The notes beneath the pieces were generated by a model, which was not told the DNA's origin, searched no databases, and worked only from the letters and a program-made list of their open reading frames with translations. Source: Microbacterium testaceum StLB037 (lineage in GTDB: Bacteria > Actinomycetota > Actinomycetes > Actinomycetales > Microbacteriaceae). From it: a stretch of 64,000 bases of DNA. Positions 25,114-32,530 of this stretch are shown one piece after another. A program made the translations under genes and the position numbers. The DNA lies in contig NZ_FNJN01000004.1 in NCBI RefSeq assembly GCF_900104345.1, positions 186,802 to 250,801 on the forward strand. Reading direction: 5' to 3'. Within the stretch, counting starts at the first letter, position 1, and the number at the start of each line of letters is the position of its first letter.

Positions 25114-25757
25114 CCACTCGCATCTCGCGGCGCGATCTCGCCGCTCGCGTGGCATCCGACATCCCCGAGGGAGCCGTCGTGAACCTCGGCATCGGCGCGC
25201 CGACCCTGGTCGCCGACTACCTGCCCGCCGGGCTCGAGATCGTGCTGCACACCGAGAACGGCATGCTCGGCATGGGCCCGGCCCCCGAGCGCGGCCGGGT
25301 CGACCCCGATCTCATCAACGCGGGAAAGCAGCCCGTCACCGCGCTCGCCGGAGCCGCGTACTTCCACCACGCCGACTCGTTCGCCATGATGCGCGGCGGC
25401 CACCTCGACGTGTGCGTGCTGGGCGCGTTCCAGGTGTCGGCCGGCGGTGACCTCGCCAACTGGTCGACCGGCGAGCCCGGCGCGATCCCGGCCGTGGGTG
25501 GGGCGATGGACCTCGCCATCGGCGCGAAGGACGTCTACGTCATGACCGACCTGCTCACCAAGGGCGGCGAGCCCAAGCTCGTCGCGGCCTGCAGCTACCC
25601 GCTGACCGGGGTCGGCTGCGTCTCGCGGGTCTACACCGATCACGGCGTCTTCGACGTCACCCCCGACGGCTTTCGCGTGCGCGAGCTGTTCGGCGACAAC
25701 ACCCACGCCGAGATCGAGGCGCTTCTCGGTCTGACCCTTCTCGACCAGGAGAGCTGA
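25110..25757 (+). CDS. pcaJ: 3-oxoacid/3-oxoadipate CoA-transferase, subunit B
   Basis: A 215-residue beta subunit. VVNLGIGAPTLVADYLP and the catalytic Glu in HTENGMLGMGP (about residue 50) are intact; the glutamate forms the thioester intermediate. Further matches are GGHLDVCVLGAFQVSAGGDLANW and GGAMDLAIGAKDVYV in adjacent strands. ATGA overlap with pcaI ensures balanced synthesis, and pcaF starts three bases after its stop. Confidence 0.9.
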   Translation: MTTRISRRDLAARVASDIPEGAVVNLGIGAPTLVADYLPAGLEIVLHTENGMLGMGPAPERGRVDPDLINAGKQPVTALAGAAYFHHADSFAMMRGGHLDVCVLGAFQVSAGGDLANWSTGEPGAIPAVGGAMDLAIGAKDVYVMTDLLTKGGEPKLVAACSYPLTGVGCVSRVYTDHGVFDVTPDGFRVRELFGDNTHAEIEALLGLTLLDQES

Positions 25758-25759
25758 CC

Positions 25760-26926
25760 ATGCCCGCTTCGTTCGTCTACGACGCCGTCCGCACCCCCTT
25801 CGCCCGCCACGCCAAGGCCTTCGCCGACGTGCGCCCCGACGACCTGGCCGCCACGGTCATGGCATCCGTCGTCGAACGCACCGGGATCGACCCCGCGCGC
25901 ATCGAAGACGTGATCTTCGGCGACGCGAACCAGGCCGGCGAAGACAACCGCAACGTCGCGCGCTTCGGTGCGCTACTCGCGGGCTTCCCCTCGTCGGTGC
26001 CCGGAACGACCATCAACCGCCTGTGCGGATCGTCGCTGGATGCCGTGATCCAGGGCTCGCGCGCGATCGAAGCCGGAGATGCCGACGTAATCCTCGCGGG
26101 CGGCGTCGAATCGATGACGCGGGCCCCGTTCGTGGTCGAGAAGAGTCCGCGGCCCTTCCCCGCCGCCACCCAGACGATGTGGAACACCTCGATCGGCTGG
26201 CGCATGACAAACCCGCGGCTGCGGAAGGACTGGACGATCTCGAACGGCGAGAGCGCCGAGAAGCTGGCCGAGATCTACGGCATCTCGCGCGAGGAGCAGG
26301 ACGCCTTCGCCGCCCGCAGCCACCGCCTCGCCGCAGCGGCGTGGGCCGAGGGACGCTTCGACGACGAGATCGTGCAGGTCGAGGGTCACGCGCTCGCGCG
26401 CGACGAAGGCATCCGCGACGACTCCACCGCCGAGGTGCTCGCGGGTCTGCGCCCGGCCTTCCGTCAGGGCGGATCGGTCACCGCGGGCAACTCCTCGCCC
26501 ATCAACGATGGCGCCTCGGCCGTGCTGTTGGGCGCGGAAGGGGCGATGGATGCCGAGCCCCTGGCCCGCATCGCCGGCCGGGCCGCGTTCGGCAACGACC
26601 CCGACGTGTTCGGTGTGGCCCCCGTCGAGGCGGCGAACCGCGCCCTCGCGCGCGCCGGGAAGACGTGGGCCGACGTGACCTTCGTCGAGCTCAACGAGGC
26701 GTTCGCGTCGCAGACGCTCGCGTGCGCGAAGCTGTGGACCGAGCTCGACCCCGCCCGCCTCAACGAGAACGGCGGGGCGATCGCGATCGGCCACCCCCTC
26801 GGCGCCTCGGGCGGACGCATCATCGCGCGCGCGGCCCACGAGCTGAAACGCCGCGGCGGCGGCGTCGCGGTCGCGGCGATCTGCATCGGCGTGGGTCAGG
26901 GCCTCGCGGTGGTGCTCGAGCGCTGA
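25760..26926 (+). CDS. pcaF: Thiolase, probable 3-oxoadipyl-CoA thiolase
   Basis: A 388-residue thiolase with all catalytic residues: acylated Cys in NRLCGSSLDA (about Cys90), His in GAIAIGHPLGASG, and the second Cys in AICIGVGQG. It would cleave 3-oxoadipyl-CoA with CoA to succinyl-CoA and acetyl-CoA. The specificity call relies on the pcaIJ context and motifs such as MTRAPFVVEK; acetyl-CoA acetyltransferase activity is the alternative. Last gene of the pca operon. Confidence 0.88.
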   Translation: MPASFVYDAVRTPFARHAKAFADVRPDDLAATVMASVVERTGIDPARIEDVIFGDANQAGEDNRNVARFGALLAGFPSSVPGTTINRLCGSSLDAVIQGSRAIEAGDADVILAGGVESMTRAPFVVEKSPRPFPAATQTMWNTSIGWRMTNPRLRKDWTISNGESAEKLAEIYGISREEQDAFAARSHRLAAAAWAEGRFDDEIVQVEGHALARDEGIRDDSTAEVLAGLRPAFRQGGSVTAGNSSPINDGASAVLLGAEGAMDAEPLARIAGRAAFGNDPDVFGVAPVEAANRALARAGKTWADVTFVELNEAFASQTLACAKLWTELDPARLNENGGAIAIGHPLGASGGRIIARAAHELKRRGGGVAVAAICIGVGQGLAVVLER

Positions 26927-26947
26927 GCCCGCCGCCGCAGCATCCGT

Positions 26948-27030
26948 GTCACGAGAACAGGCGATGCGCGGGGAACAGGACGATCCGCGCGGAGTCGACC
27001 TGTTCTCGTCGCCCACCCTGTTCTGGTGAC
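26948..27030. repeat. GAACAGG inverted-repeat element
   Basis: An 83-base element between pcaF and a small zinc-ribbon gene. The outer arms GTCACGAGAACAGG (26948-26961) and CCTGTTCTGGTGAC (27017-27030) are reverse complements except at one base. Inner copies GAACAGG (26973-26979) and CCTGTTCTC (26999-27007) give four cores in two orientations. No coding potential. It could act as a bidirectional terminator or be an interspersed palindrome. Confidence 0.6.
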
Positions 27031-27046
27031 CGGCCGCGTCGCTCGG

Positions 27047-27247
27047 CTAGGACTCCTCGGCCCAGCGGTCGCGAGGCCGATCGTCGTCTTCGTCGCGGAC
27101 ATGCCCCGGGGTGGACCACTCCAGCTGGAACCCGCACTCGCGGCACTCGTCGGCGCCGCCGCCCTGTTCGAGCAGCGGGTGCATCGTCACACCGCACGAG
27201 GGGCAGATCGGTTGCGCGCCGTCGTCGTAAGGGTCTCTGTAGGTCAT
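27047..27247 (-). CDS. Small zinc-ribbon protein (66 aa)
   Basis: A 66-residue acidic protein with knuckles CPSCG (about residue 15) and CRECG (about 34), then an acidic tail HVRDEDDDRPRDRW. Only the ribbon can be recognised. It starts at ATG 27247 (MTYRDPYDDG); six residues further upstream are in frame but lack support. It is the second stand-alone two-knuckle protein in the window, unrelated in its tail to that at 2444-2599. Confidence 0.65.
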   Translation of the reverse strand: MTYRDPYDDGAQPICPSCGVTMHPLLEQGGGADECRECGFQLEWSTPGHVRDEDDDRPRDRWAEES

Positions 27248-27352
27248 GGCCGTCCCGCTCGTCATCCGTCCCCGGGGTCAACCCGCATCCCGTCCGACGT
27301 GTTCCCCCGCGTCAGCGGCCCCGGCCCTCCACCGCAGGCATAGGCTCGGCCC

Positions 27353-27406
27353 ATGCCGATCTCCCGTGCCGCTGCGGACCCCGGTCCGACAGTGGGCACC
27401 GCATGA
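27353..27406 (+). CDS. Leaderless 17-residue upstream ORF of the DHA2 exporter
   Basis: ATG 27353 lies six bases after TAGGCT (27341-27346) and opens a frame encoding MPISRAAADPGPTVGTA. Its TGA (27404-27406) overlaps the ATG of the exporter gene (ATGA at 27403-27406). The exporter start lacks a clear Shine-Dalgarno sequence, so translation may depend on ribosomes finishing this short ORF. The start box matches the leaderless pattern used by many genes here. Translation is inferred. Confidence 0.5.
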   Translation: MPISRAAADPGPTVGTA

Positions 27407-28872
27407 CGGCATCCGCCCCCGCTCCCGACCCGCGCCGCTGGCGCGCTCTCTCGGTGATGCTGATGGGGCAGTTCGCCGCCCTCCTCGACGTCAGCGTGAC
27501 GAACGTGGCGCTGCCGTCGATCGGGCGCTCCACCGGAGCGGGCGCGAGCGAGCTGCAGTGGATCGTGACGGGGTACGTGCTGGCCTTCGCGCTCGTCCCG
27601 GTCATCGGTGGGAGATTGGGCGATCAGCGTGGGCGGCGGCGCATCTTCACGATCGCCGTCCTCGGGTTCGTCATCGCGAGTGCGGCCGTGGGCCTCGCCC
27701 CGAACGCGGGCCTTCTGATCGCGGCGCGGGTCGTCCAAGGGCTCTTCGGCGGAATGATGGGGCCGCAGGTCTCGGGCTTCATCCAGAACGCGTTCCCCGC
27801 GTGGGAACGGGGGCGCGCCTTCGGCCGGCTGGGGCTGACGGTCGGTGCGGGAACCGCCCTCGGCCCGGTCATCGCGGGTCTCCTGATCGCGGCGGGAGGG
27901 CCCGAGATCGGATGGCGTCTGGTGTTCTTCATCAACGTGCCGGTCGGGATCGCCGCGGTTCTGCTCGCTCGGCGCTGGGTCCCGGCCGACGAGCCGTCCT
28001 CCACGGCATCCGGTCGGCGCGTCGACGTGCTCGGCGCGATACTTCTCGGTGCGGGCGTGCTGTGCCTGCTGTTCCCGATCGTCGAGACGGGGCAGAGCGG
28101 CGGCCCGCTCACGCTTCTCCTGCTCCTTCCCGCCGCGGGCTTCCTCTTCGCGCTCGTGCGTCACGAGGCGCGTTTGACGAAGGCGGATGCCGGGCCCCTT
28201 CTCGATCTGCGCCTGTTCCGCGTCCGGTCCTTCGTCACGGGTGTCGTCTTCGCGGTCGTCTTCTTCTGCAGCAACACCGGAATCCCGCTGGTGCTCGCGC
28301 TCTACTACCAGAACGGTCTCGGCTTCACCGCGCTGCAGTCCGGCCTCGGCGTCACGGCGTACGCGATCGGCTCCGTCGTCGGGGCTCCGGTCGCGGGGCG
28401 TTTCGTCTCACGGGTGGGGCGACCGCTTCTGGTCGGTGCCGTCGCGGTTTTCACGAGCGTCACGATCGTCCTCGGACTGCTGGTTCAGGTCGGGGCCGAG
28501 GCGACGGACCCGGCGGGGGTCATCCTGCGCCTGTGCGTTCCCCTGTTCGTCCTCGGCATCGCGGGCGGCGCGATCGTCACGCCGAACCAGACGTTGACCC
28601 TGGCCGACGTCGATCCCCGGCGGGGCGGCGTCGCCGGCGGAGTGGTCCAGACGGCTCAGCGGGTGGGGTCCTCGATCGGTCAGACCGTCCTCGGCACGGC
28701 CTTCGTGCTGGCGGTCGCGGGTGCGGCGGGCTCCGCGGGAGCGGGCTCCCCGGCGAAAGATCCGGCGACGTTCGCCGACGCTCTCACCCTTGCGCTCGCG
28801 GTGTCGGTGGTCTTCTCGGGCTCGGCCATCCTGCTGAGTGCGATCGAGGTGCGTCGGCACCGGAACGGCTGA
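27403..28872 (+). CDS. MFS transporter, DHA2 (14-helix drug:proton antiporter) type
   Basis: A 489-residue membrane protein with about 14 hydrophobic helices. The first helix carries MLMGQFAALLDVSVTNVALPSI (the D-x-T-x-V-N-V-A-L-P motif of DHA2 exporters), then GGRLGDQRGRRR (motif A) and RVVQGLFGGMMGPQ (motif B region). Export of toxic organic compounds by proton antiport is the family role. The start codon is reached by coupling from the 17-residue ORF just upstream. Downstream lies an aldo/keto reductase with its own leaderless start. Confidence 0.87.
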   Translation: MTASAPAPDPRRWRALSVMLMGQFAALLDVSVTNVALPSIGRSTGAGASELQWIVTGYVLAFALVPVIGGRLGDQRGRRRIFTIAVLGFVIASAAVGLAPNAGLLIAARVVQGLFGGMMGPQVSGFIQNAFPAWERGRAFGRLGLTVGAGTALGPVIAGLLIAAGGPEIGWRLVFFINVPVGIAAVLLARRWVPADEPSSTASGRRVDVLGAILLGAGVLCLLFPIVETGQSGGPLTLLLLLPAAGFLFALVRHEARLTKADAGPLLDLRLFRVRSFVTGVVFAVVFFCSNTGIPLVLALYYQNGLGFTALQSGLGVTAYAIGSVVGAPVAGRFVSRVGRPLLVGAVAVFTSVTIVLGLLVQVGAEATDPAGVILRLCVPLFVLGIAGGAIVTPNQTLTLADVDPRRGGVAGGVVQTAQRVGSSIGQTVLGTAFVLAVAGAAGSAGAGSPAKDPATFADALTLALAVSVVFSGSAILLSAIEVRRHRNG

Positions 28873-28906
28873 CGCGCCCCGCACGCGGGGACGCTAGCGT
28901 CGAGGG

Positions 28907-29827
28907 ATGCACGCCACCTCCGCCCGGCTGGGTCTGGGCCTCGCCGCCGTCGGCCGCCCCGCCTACATCACGACCGCGCGAGACAGCGACCTGGGCGACC
29001 CCGCCGAGCGCTCGGTCGAGGCCCTGCGCGAGCGCGCGCACGAGCTGTTCGACGAGGCCTGGGCACTCGGCATCCGGTACGTCGATGCCGCCCGCTCCTA
29101 CGGCCGGGCCGAGGAGTTCCTCGGGTCGTGGCTCGACGTACACCCCGAGCGCCGCGCCGAGTTGACGATCGGGTCGAAGTGGGGCTACGAGTACGTCGGC
29201 GGATGGAGGATGGATGCCGCCGTGCACGAGCGCAAAGAGCACTCGGCGGCCATGTTCGACAGGCAGTGGCCCGAGACGCTCGCGGCGCTCGGCTCCGCTC
29301 CGGACTACTACCTGGTCCACTCCGTGACCCCGGAGAGTTCCGCCCTCGGCGAAGAGGAGTTACTGGGCAGACTCCGCCGTCTGCGCGCGGACGGGGTGCG
29401 GGTCGGACTGTCCACGAGTGGACCGCACCAGGCGGCCGTCATCCGGGCCGCCCTCGCTCTTGCGGATTCGCCGTTCTCGGTCGTGCAGTCCACCTGGAAT
29501 CTGCTCGAGCCCTCCGTGGCTCCGGCGGTGCAGACCGCCCACGACGCCGGTTGGACGGTCGTGGTCAAAGAAGTCCTCGCCAACGGCGAGCTCGCCCACG
29601 CCGAACCCGGGAGTCGCCTCGAGGGATCGGCATCCGGCCTGCCCGTGGACGTCTTCTCGCTCGGCGCCGCGCTGGCGCAGCCGTGGGCCGACGTCGTGCT
29701 CAGCGGCGCCACCACGACCACGCACCTGCGCCGCGGCGCGAGCGCGCACCCGGTCGCCGCCCCGGCGGACCTCGCCACGGACCCCGTCGACTACTGGCGT
29801 CGGCGCTCGGAACGTCCCTGGCGCTGA
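28907..29827 (+). CDS. Aldo/keto reductase
   Basis: A 306-residue (beta/alpha)8 NADPH-dependent reductase. The tetrad is visible: Asp and Tyr in RYVDAARSYG, Lys in IGSKWGYEY and His in YYLVHSV. The C-terminal half shows GLSTSGPHQ and LSGATTTTHLRR for cofactor binding. It is closer to the pyridoxal/D-threo-aldose type AKRs than to AKR1. TAGCGT lies six bases before the ATG. The 3' end converges on the ECF-operon genes with a seven-base gap. Substrate unknown. Confidence 0.88.
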   Translation: MHATSARLGLGLAAVGRPAYITTARDSDLGDPAERSVEALRERAHELFDEAWALGIRYVDAARSYGRAEEFLGSWLDVHPERRAELTIGSKWGYEYVGGWRMDAAVHERKEHSAAMFDRQWPETLAALGSAPDYYLVHSVTPESSALGEEELLGRLRRLRADGVRVGLSTSGPHQAAVIRAALALADSPFSVVQSTWNLLEPSVAPAVQTAHDAGWTVVVKEVLANGELAHAEPGSRLEGSASGLPVDVFSLGAALAQPWADVVLSGATTTTHLRRGASAHPVAAPADLATDPVDYWRRRSERPWR

Positions 29828-29834
29828 GCCGGGC

Positions 29835-30218
29835 TCAGGGGACGCAGTTCAGCGTGGCGACCGTGCCCGAGACGTTCGCCCACGACGTGGCGATCGCGGT
29901 GGCGAGGACCGATCCCGACGAGGACCGGGCCTGTACGTACCCCGCGGATCGCGCGTTGGCGATCGAGCGCACGGTGATGCCGGGCGAGTAGGTGCCGCAG
30001 TACGAGAACGACACCCGCGTCCCCGAGAGGCTCGATCCGCTGAAGGCGCAGACGTTGCCGTCGGCGCAGCTTCCGACCGCCCGCTCGTGCTCGGACGGGA
30101 CGTCCATGGTCATGCCGAGCTCGGGCCACTCCGCGTGATGCGAGTCGATGACCACCCCGCCGGGGATCTCGGCGAGAGCCGCGGCGATGTCGGGGTGCAG
30201 ATCGTCGGTCGTGGTCAT
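29835..30218 (-). CDS. Peptidase inhibitor I36-like small protein in a sigma-factor operon
   Basis: A 127-residue protein. The C-terminal ~80 residues (GSCADGNVCAFSGSS ... YCGTYSPG ... VATLNCVP) have four Cys and the CxxGxVCxFSGS pattern of beta/gamma-crystallin-like I36 proteins. There is no classical signal peptide. Instead it begins with an acidic leader ending AALAEIPGG (Gly20-Gly21), like a double-glycine leader. Last gene of an ECF sigma operon, with ATGA overlap to the previous gene. Export route and target are unknown. Confidence 0.65.
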   Translation of the reverse strand: MTTTDDLHPDIAAALAEIPGGVVIDSHHAEWPELGMTMDVPSEHERAVGSCADGNVCAFSGSSLSGTRVSFSYCGTYSPGITVRSIANARSAGYVQARSSSGSVLATAIATSWANVSGTVATLNCVP

Positions 30219-31210
30219 TCGGAGTCCGCCTTTCTGTCGGAGACGTCCCAGAGGGTGTAGTCGGTGATCGAACCGGCCGGGAGTTTGAGGTTCGGATTGT
30301 CGGCGAGCAGTTCGGACTCGAAGCCGACGATGCGCCCGGTGTCGGCCGAGAGCAGCAGCGTCGCCTCGGAGGTGGTCAGCCCGGACGGCACCGCGGCGAG
30401 ACCGACCACCGGACGACCCAGCCGATCGAACGCCGACCCGACGACCCGCAGACCCGGGGCCTGGGCGACCACCTCGAGCAGGGCCGCCTGCTGCGGACCG
30501 GTGAGCGTCCACTCGCCCAGAAGCGCCCGGGCGCCGAGCATCGCGTCGCCCGCCGTCAGCTGGTCCCCGGCGCCGGTCGAGGTGAGCACGAGAGCCCGCA
30601 TCGCCTCGACGGTGGACTCGGGGGCGGTGGGGGAGAGCGGCGAGAACTGGTTCTGCACGAAGTGGAGGTCGCCGACCACGGTCCCCGGCGTCGGCTCGCC
30701 CGCGGGCACCGTGTCGCCCGCCGCGTTGGTGGCCTCGGCGGCGGTGGTCACGACCGAACCGGAGAGGTTCTCGTTCCACTGCACGTCGATCCACTCACGG
30801 CGGAACACCGTCGCCTCGGCCTCGTCGGGCGAGCCGCTGAAGTACCAGCCGAGCGACAACGATCGCCGCTCGGGGGAGGAGGGACCGCAGCCGTCCGTCA
30901 ACCGTTGCTGCGCCTGCGCGATCACCTCCGACGCGTCCTCGGAGATCGAGGTGAACGCGAGCGGTTGGGGAGTGAGAGCGGATGCCGGGGAACTCGGCAT
31001 CCAGAGGACTCCGGTGACGATCGCGAGGACCAGGACGACGACCGCGGCGGCCGAGCCCCAGGCGGCGTAGACGGGTCGACGGCGCGCTCGCGGAGCCGTT
31101 CTCGCGAAATCGCGAGCCCGTCGCTCGGCGGCGAGGGGGATCGGTGCGTCGAGGGTCGTCTGCGCGGGATCCAGCCGGCGCAACGCGCGCGCGAGGTCAT
31201 CGTCGTTCAT
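30215..31210 (-). CDS. CU044_5270 family membrane protein, possible anti-sigma partner
   Basis: A 331-residue protein: cytoplasmic N-terminus with an RRARDFARTAPRARRRP basic stretch, one membrane helix (about 49-71, AAVVVLVLAIVTGVLW), then an extracellular domain of beta-strand character. This is the layout of CU044_5270-type proteins, often encoded next to ECF sigma factors and thought to restrain them. It overlaps the sigma gene by 14 bases and the I36-like gene by 4. An anti-sigma role is inferred from position and topology. Confidence 0.72.
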   Translation of the reverse strand: MNDDDLARALRRLDPAQTTLDAPIPLAAERRARDFARTAPRARRRPVYAAWGSAAAVVVLVLAIVTGVLWMPSSPASALTPQPLAFTSISEDASEVIAQAQQRLTDGCGPSSPERRSLSLGWYFSGSPDEAEATVFRREWIDVQWNENLSGSVVTTAAEATNAAGDTVPAGEPTPGTVVGDLHFVQNQFSPLSPTAPESTVEAMRALVLTSTGAGDQLTAGDAMLGARALLGEWTLTGPQQAALLEVVAQAPGLRVVGSAFDRLGRPVVGLAAVPSGLTTSEATLLLSADTGRIVGFESELLADNPNLKLPAGSITDYTLWDVSDRKADSE

Positions 31211-31712
31211 CGAGCACCTCCTCGGCGGACAGGGGCCCGTCGGACAGGAGCGGGCGGAGCTTGGCTCGGACGCGATTCAGGCGCGTCCACACGGTCCCCG
31301 CGCTCGCCCCGACGACGACACCCACCTCGGCGGCCGAGAGGTCTTCCCAGTAGGTGAGCCAGAGGATCTCGCGCTCCTTCTCTGATAGTGCGCGGATCGC
31401 GTCGACGAGTCGATCGATCATCTCGCCCTCCGACGCGTTCGAGAGGGTGCGCACCTGGTCCTCGATGTGCGTCCACAGTGCCCCCTCTCGGTCTCGTCGT
31501 CGGTATTCGTTCGCGATGAGGTTCCGCGCCGTGCGGTACAGCCACGGCAAACCGAACGGCTCTCGCGGATCGCGCTTGCGCCACGCGATCTCGAAGCATT
31601 CCATCGTGAGGTCGTCCGCGGCCTCGCGGTCCGACACGCGCCGTTCGATGAATCGCCGAACGGCGTTGTAGTGCTCACGGAAGAGCGCCACGAAATCCGC
31701 GTCGTCCGTCAC
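31197..31712 (-). CDS. ECF RNA polymerase sigma factor
   Basis: A 171-residue sigma-70 family factor with region 2 (FREHYNAVRRFIERRVSDREAADDL, then PWLYRTARNLIANEYRRR) and region 4 (LSEKEREILWLTYWEDLSAAEVGVVVGASAGTVWTRLNR). Start is GTG 31712, with GGAAAGA upstream; longer readings enter the intergenic space. It heads a three-gene minus-strand operon with a transmembrane partner and a Cys-rich small protein. This organisation suggests a response to an extracytoplasmic signal. Confidence 0.88.
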   Translation of the reverse strand: MTDDADFVALFREHYNAVRRFIERRVSDREAADDLTMECFEIAWRKRDPREPFGLPWLYRTARNLIANEYRRRDREGALWTHIEDQVRTLSNASEGEMIDRLVDAIRALSEKEREILWLTYWEDLSAAEVGVVVGASAGTVWTRLNRVRAKLRPLLSDGPLSAEEVLDERR

Positions 31713-31762
31713 CGCTGTCTTTCCTCGTGCGTGTACCGGGGCTGTGTCGGGGCGGTCGTGGA

Positions 31763-31808
31763 CCTTACAGAGGAAGGCGAGAAAAGAATTTTCGGACGGT
31801 GTGTAAGG
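31763..31808. promoter_or_regulatory. Inverted repeat upstream of the ECF sigma gene
   Basis: CCTTACA (31763-31769) and TGTAAGG (31802-31808) are exact reverse complements 32 bases apart, 51-96 bases before the sigma start, flanking the AT-rich AAAAGAATTTT stretch. Possibly an operator or autoregulatory site. Confidence 0.4.
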
Positions 31809-31913
31809 AAAGGTGCTCGGCGGACACGACATATGCGGGGGTGGGTGCCGACTCCGGCTTCGAGAAGGCACCCATACGCCCGTCGTCCGATGTTCGGGTC
31901 TGACGACGACGGG

Positions 31914-31951
31914 CGAGGGGTTGCGCCGCTTGGGGGCGGCGCAACCCCTCG
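31914..31951 (-). terminator. Stem-loop terminator after the thioesterase gene
   Basis: A perfect 16-bp stem, CGAGGGGTTGCGCCGC (31914-31929) with 31936-31951, and a six-base loop. It lies 64 bases past the thioesterase stop on the minus strand and has no T-run. Confidence 0.65.
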
Positions 31952-32014
31952 GATCTTCGTCATGCGATCCAGAATGGCAGAGACGGGCAGTGCCCCGAGA
32001 CGACGCCGGGGTGC

Positions 32015-32407
32015 TCAGTCGGGGGCGACCAGCAGATTCGTGATCCGCGCCGTCGCGACGAGGCGGTCCTGGTCGTCGACCACGCGGACGTCGTACGTGG
32101 CCAGCCGGCGACCGCGATGAGCGGGTGTGGCTGTGGCGTGGATGCGGCCCCCGGTCGCCCCGCGATGGTGCGTGATGTTCAGGTCGACGCCGACGCACAC
32201 CATGCCGAGGGTCGACGCGTGGATCATGGCCGCCCACGAGCCGACGGCCTCGGAGAGCGCGGCCGTCGCGCCACCGTGCAGGCGGCCGAGGGACTGCGTA
32301 TTGCCCTCGACGGGCATCCACGCGCAGACCCGGTCGGCCGACTGTTCCGTCACGGTGATGCCCAGCCGGTCGTCGAGGGCTCCGGGAACGATGGTCCAGG
32401 GCGTCAT
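32015..32407 (-). CDS. PaaI-type hotdog-fold acyl-CoA thioesterase
   Basis: A 130-residue hotdog protein. NTQSLGRLHGGATAALSEAVGSWAA holds the HGG motif and the helix of PaaI/YbdB thioesterases, and the beta strands GVDLNITHHRGATGG follow. It hydrolyses acyl- or aryl-CoA esters, typically rescuing CoA during phenylacetate or fatty acid breakdown. ATG 32407 has GAAGGAGAA upstream. It is divergent from an MHS transporter across a TetR-type site. Confidence 0.85.
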   Translation of the reverse strand: MTPWTIVPGALDDRLGITVTEQSADRVCAWMPVEGNTQSLGRLHGGATAALSEAVGSWAAMIHASTLGMVCVGVDLNITHHRGATGGRIHATATPAHRGRRLATYDVRVVDDQDRLVATARITNLLVAPD

Positions 32408-32459
32408 GGGTTCTCCTTCGGGCTCCCTCTTGTCGGGGGCGTGTCCCTCTGACACTATT

Positions 32460-32477
32460 ACTGAACGCTCGGTCGGT
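32460..32477. promoter_or_regulatory. TetR-type operator between thioesterase and MHS transporter
   Basis: ACTGAACGCTCGGTCGGT is an imperfect dyad resembling the ACCGACCG half-sites of PaaR/FadR-like TetR proteins. It lies in the 123-base divergent gap; a TetR gene of that type is encoded at 33912-34559. Binding inferred. Confidence 0.5.
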
Positions 32478-32530
32478 AACAGATTCTGGTCGAGTCCTCA
32501 CACCCTGCCCCACAGAACGACGGAGTTCTC

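Larger units (their letters stand above)
31713..32014. other. 302-base intergenic region between sigma operon and thioesterase gene
   Basis: It holds the probable promoter of the sigma operon (a relatively AT-rich stretch around 31780-31800), an inverted repeat at 31763-31808 and a stem-loop terminator at 31914-31951. Short reading frames here are Arg/Pro-rich shadows, and none looks coding. Confidence 0.6.

Noticed and set aside
26936..27403. Coding frames extending upstream of the DHA2 exporter
   Set aside because: They run through a palindromic element and are Arg-rich; no start with support other than the 17-residue ORF.
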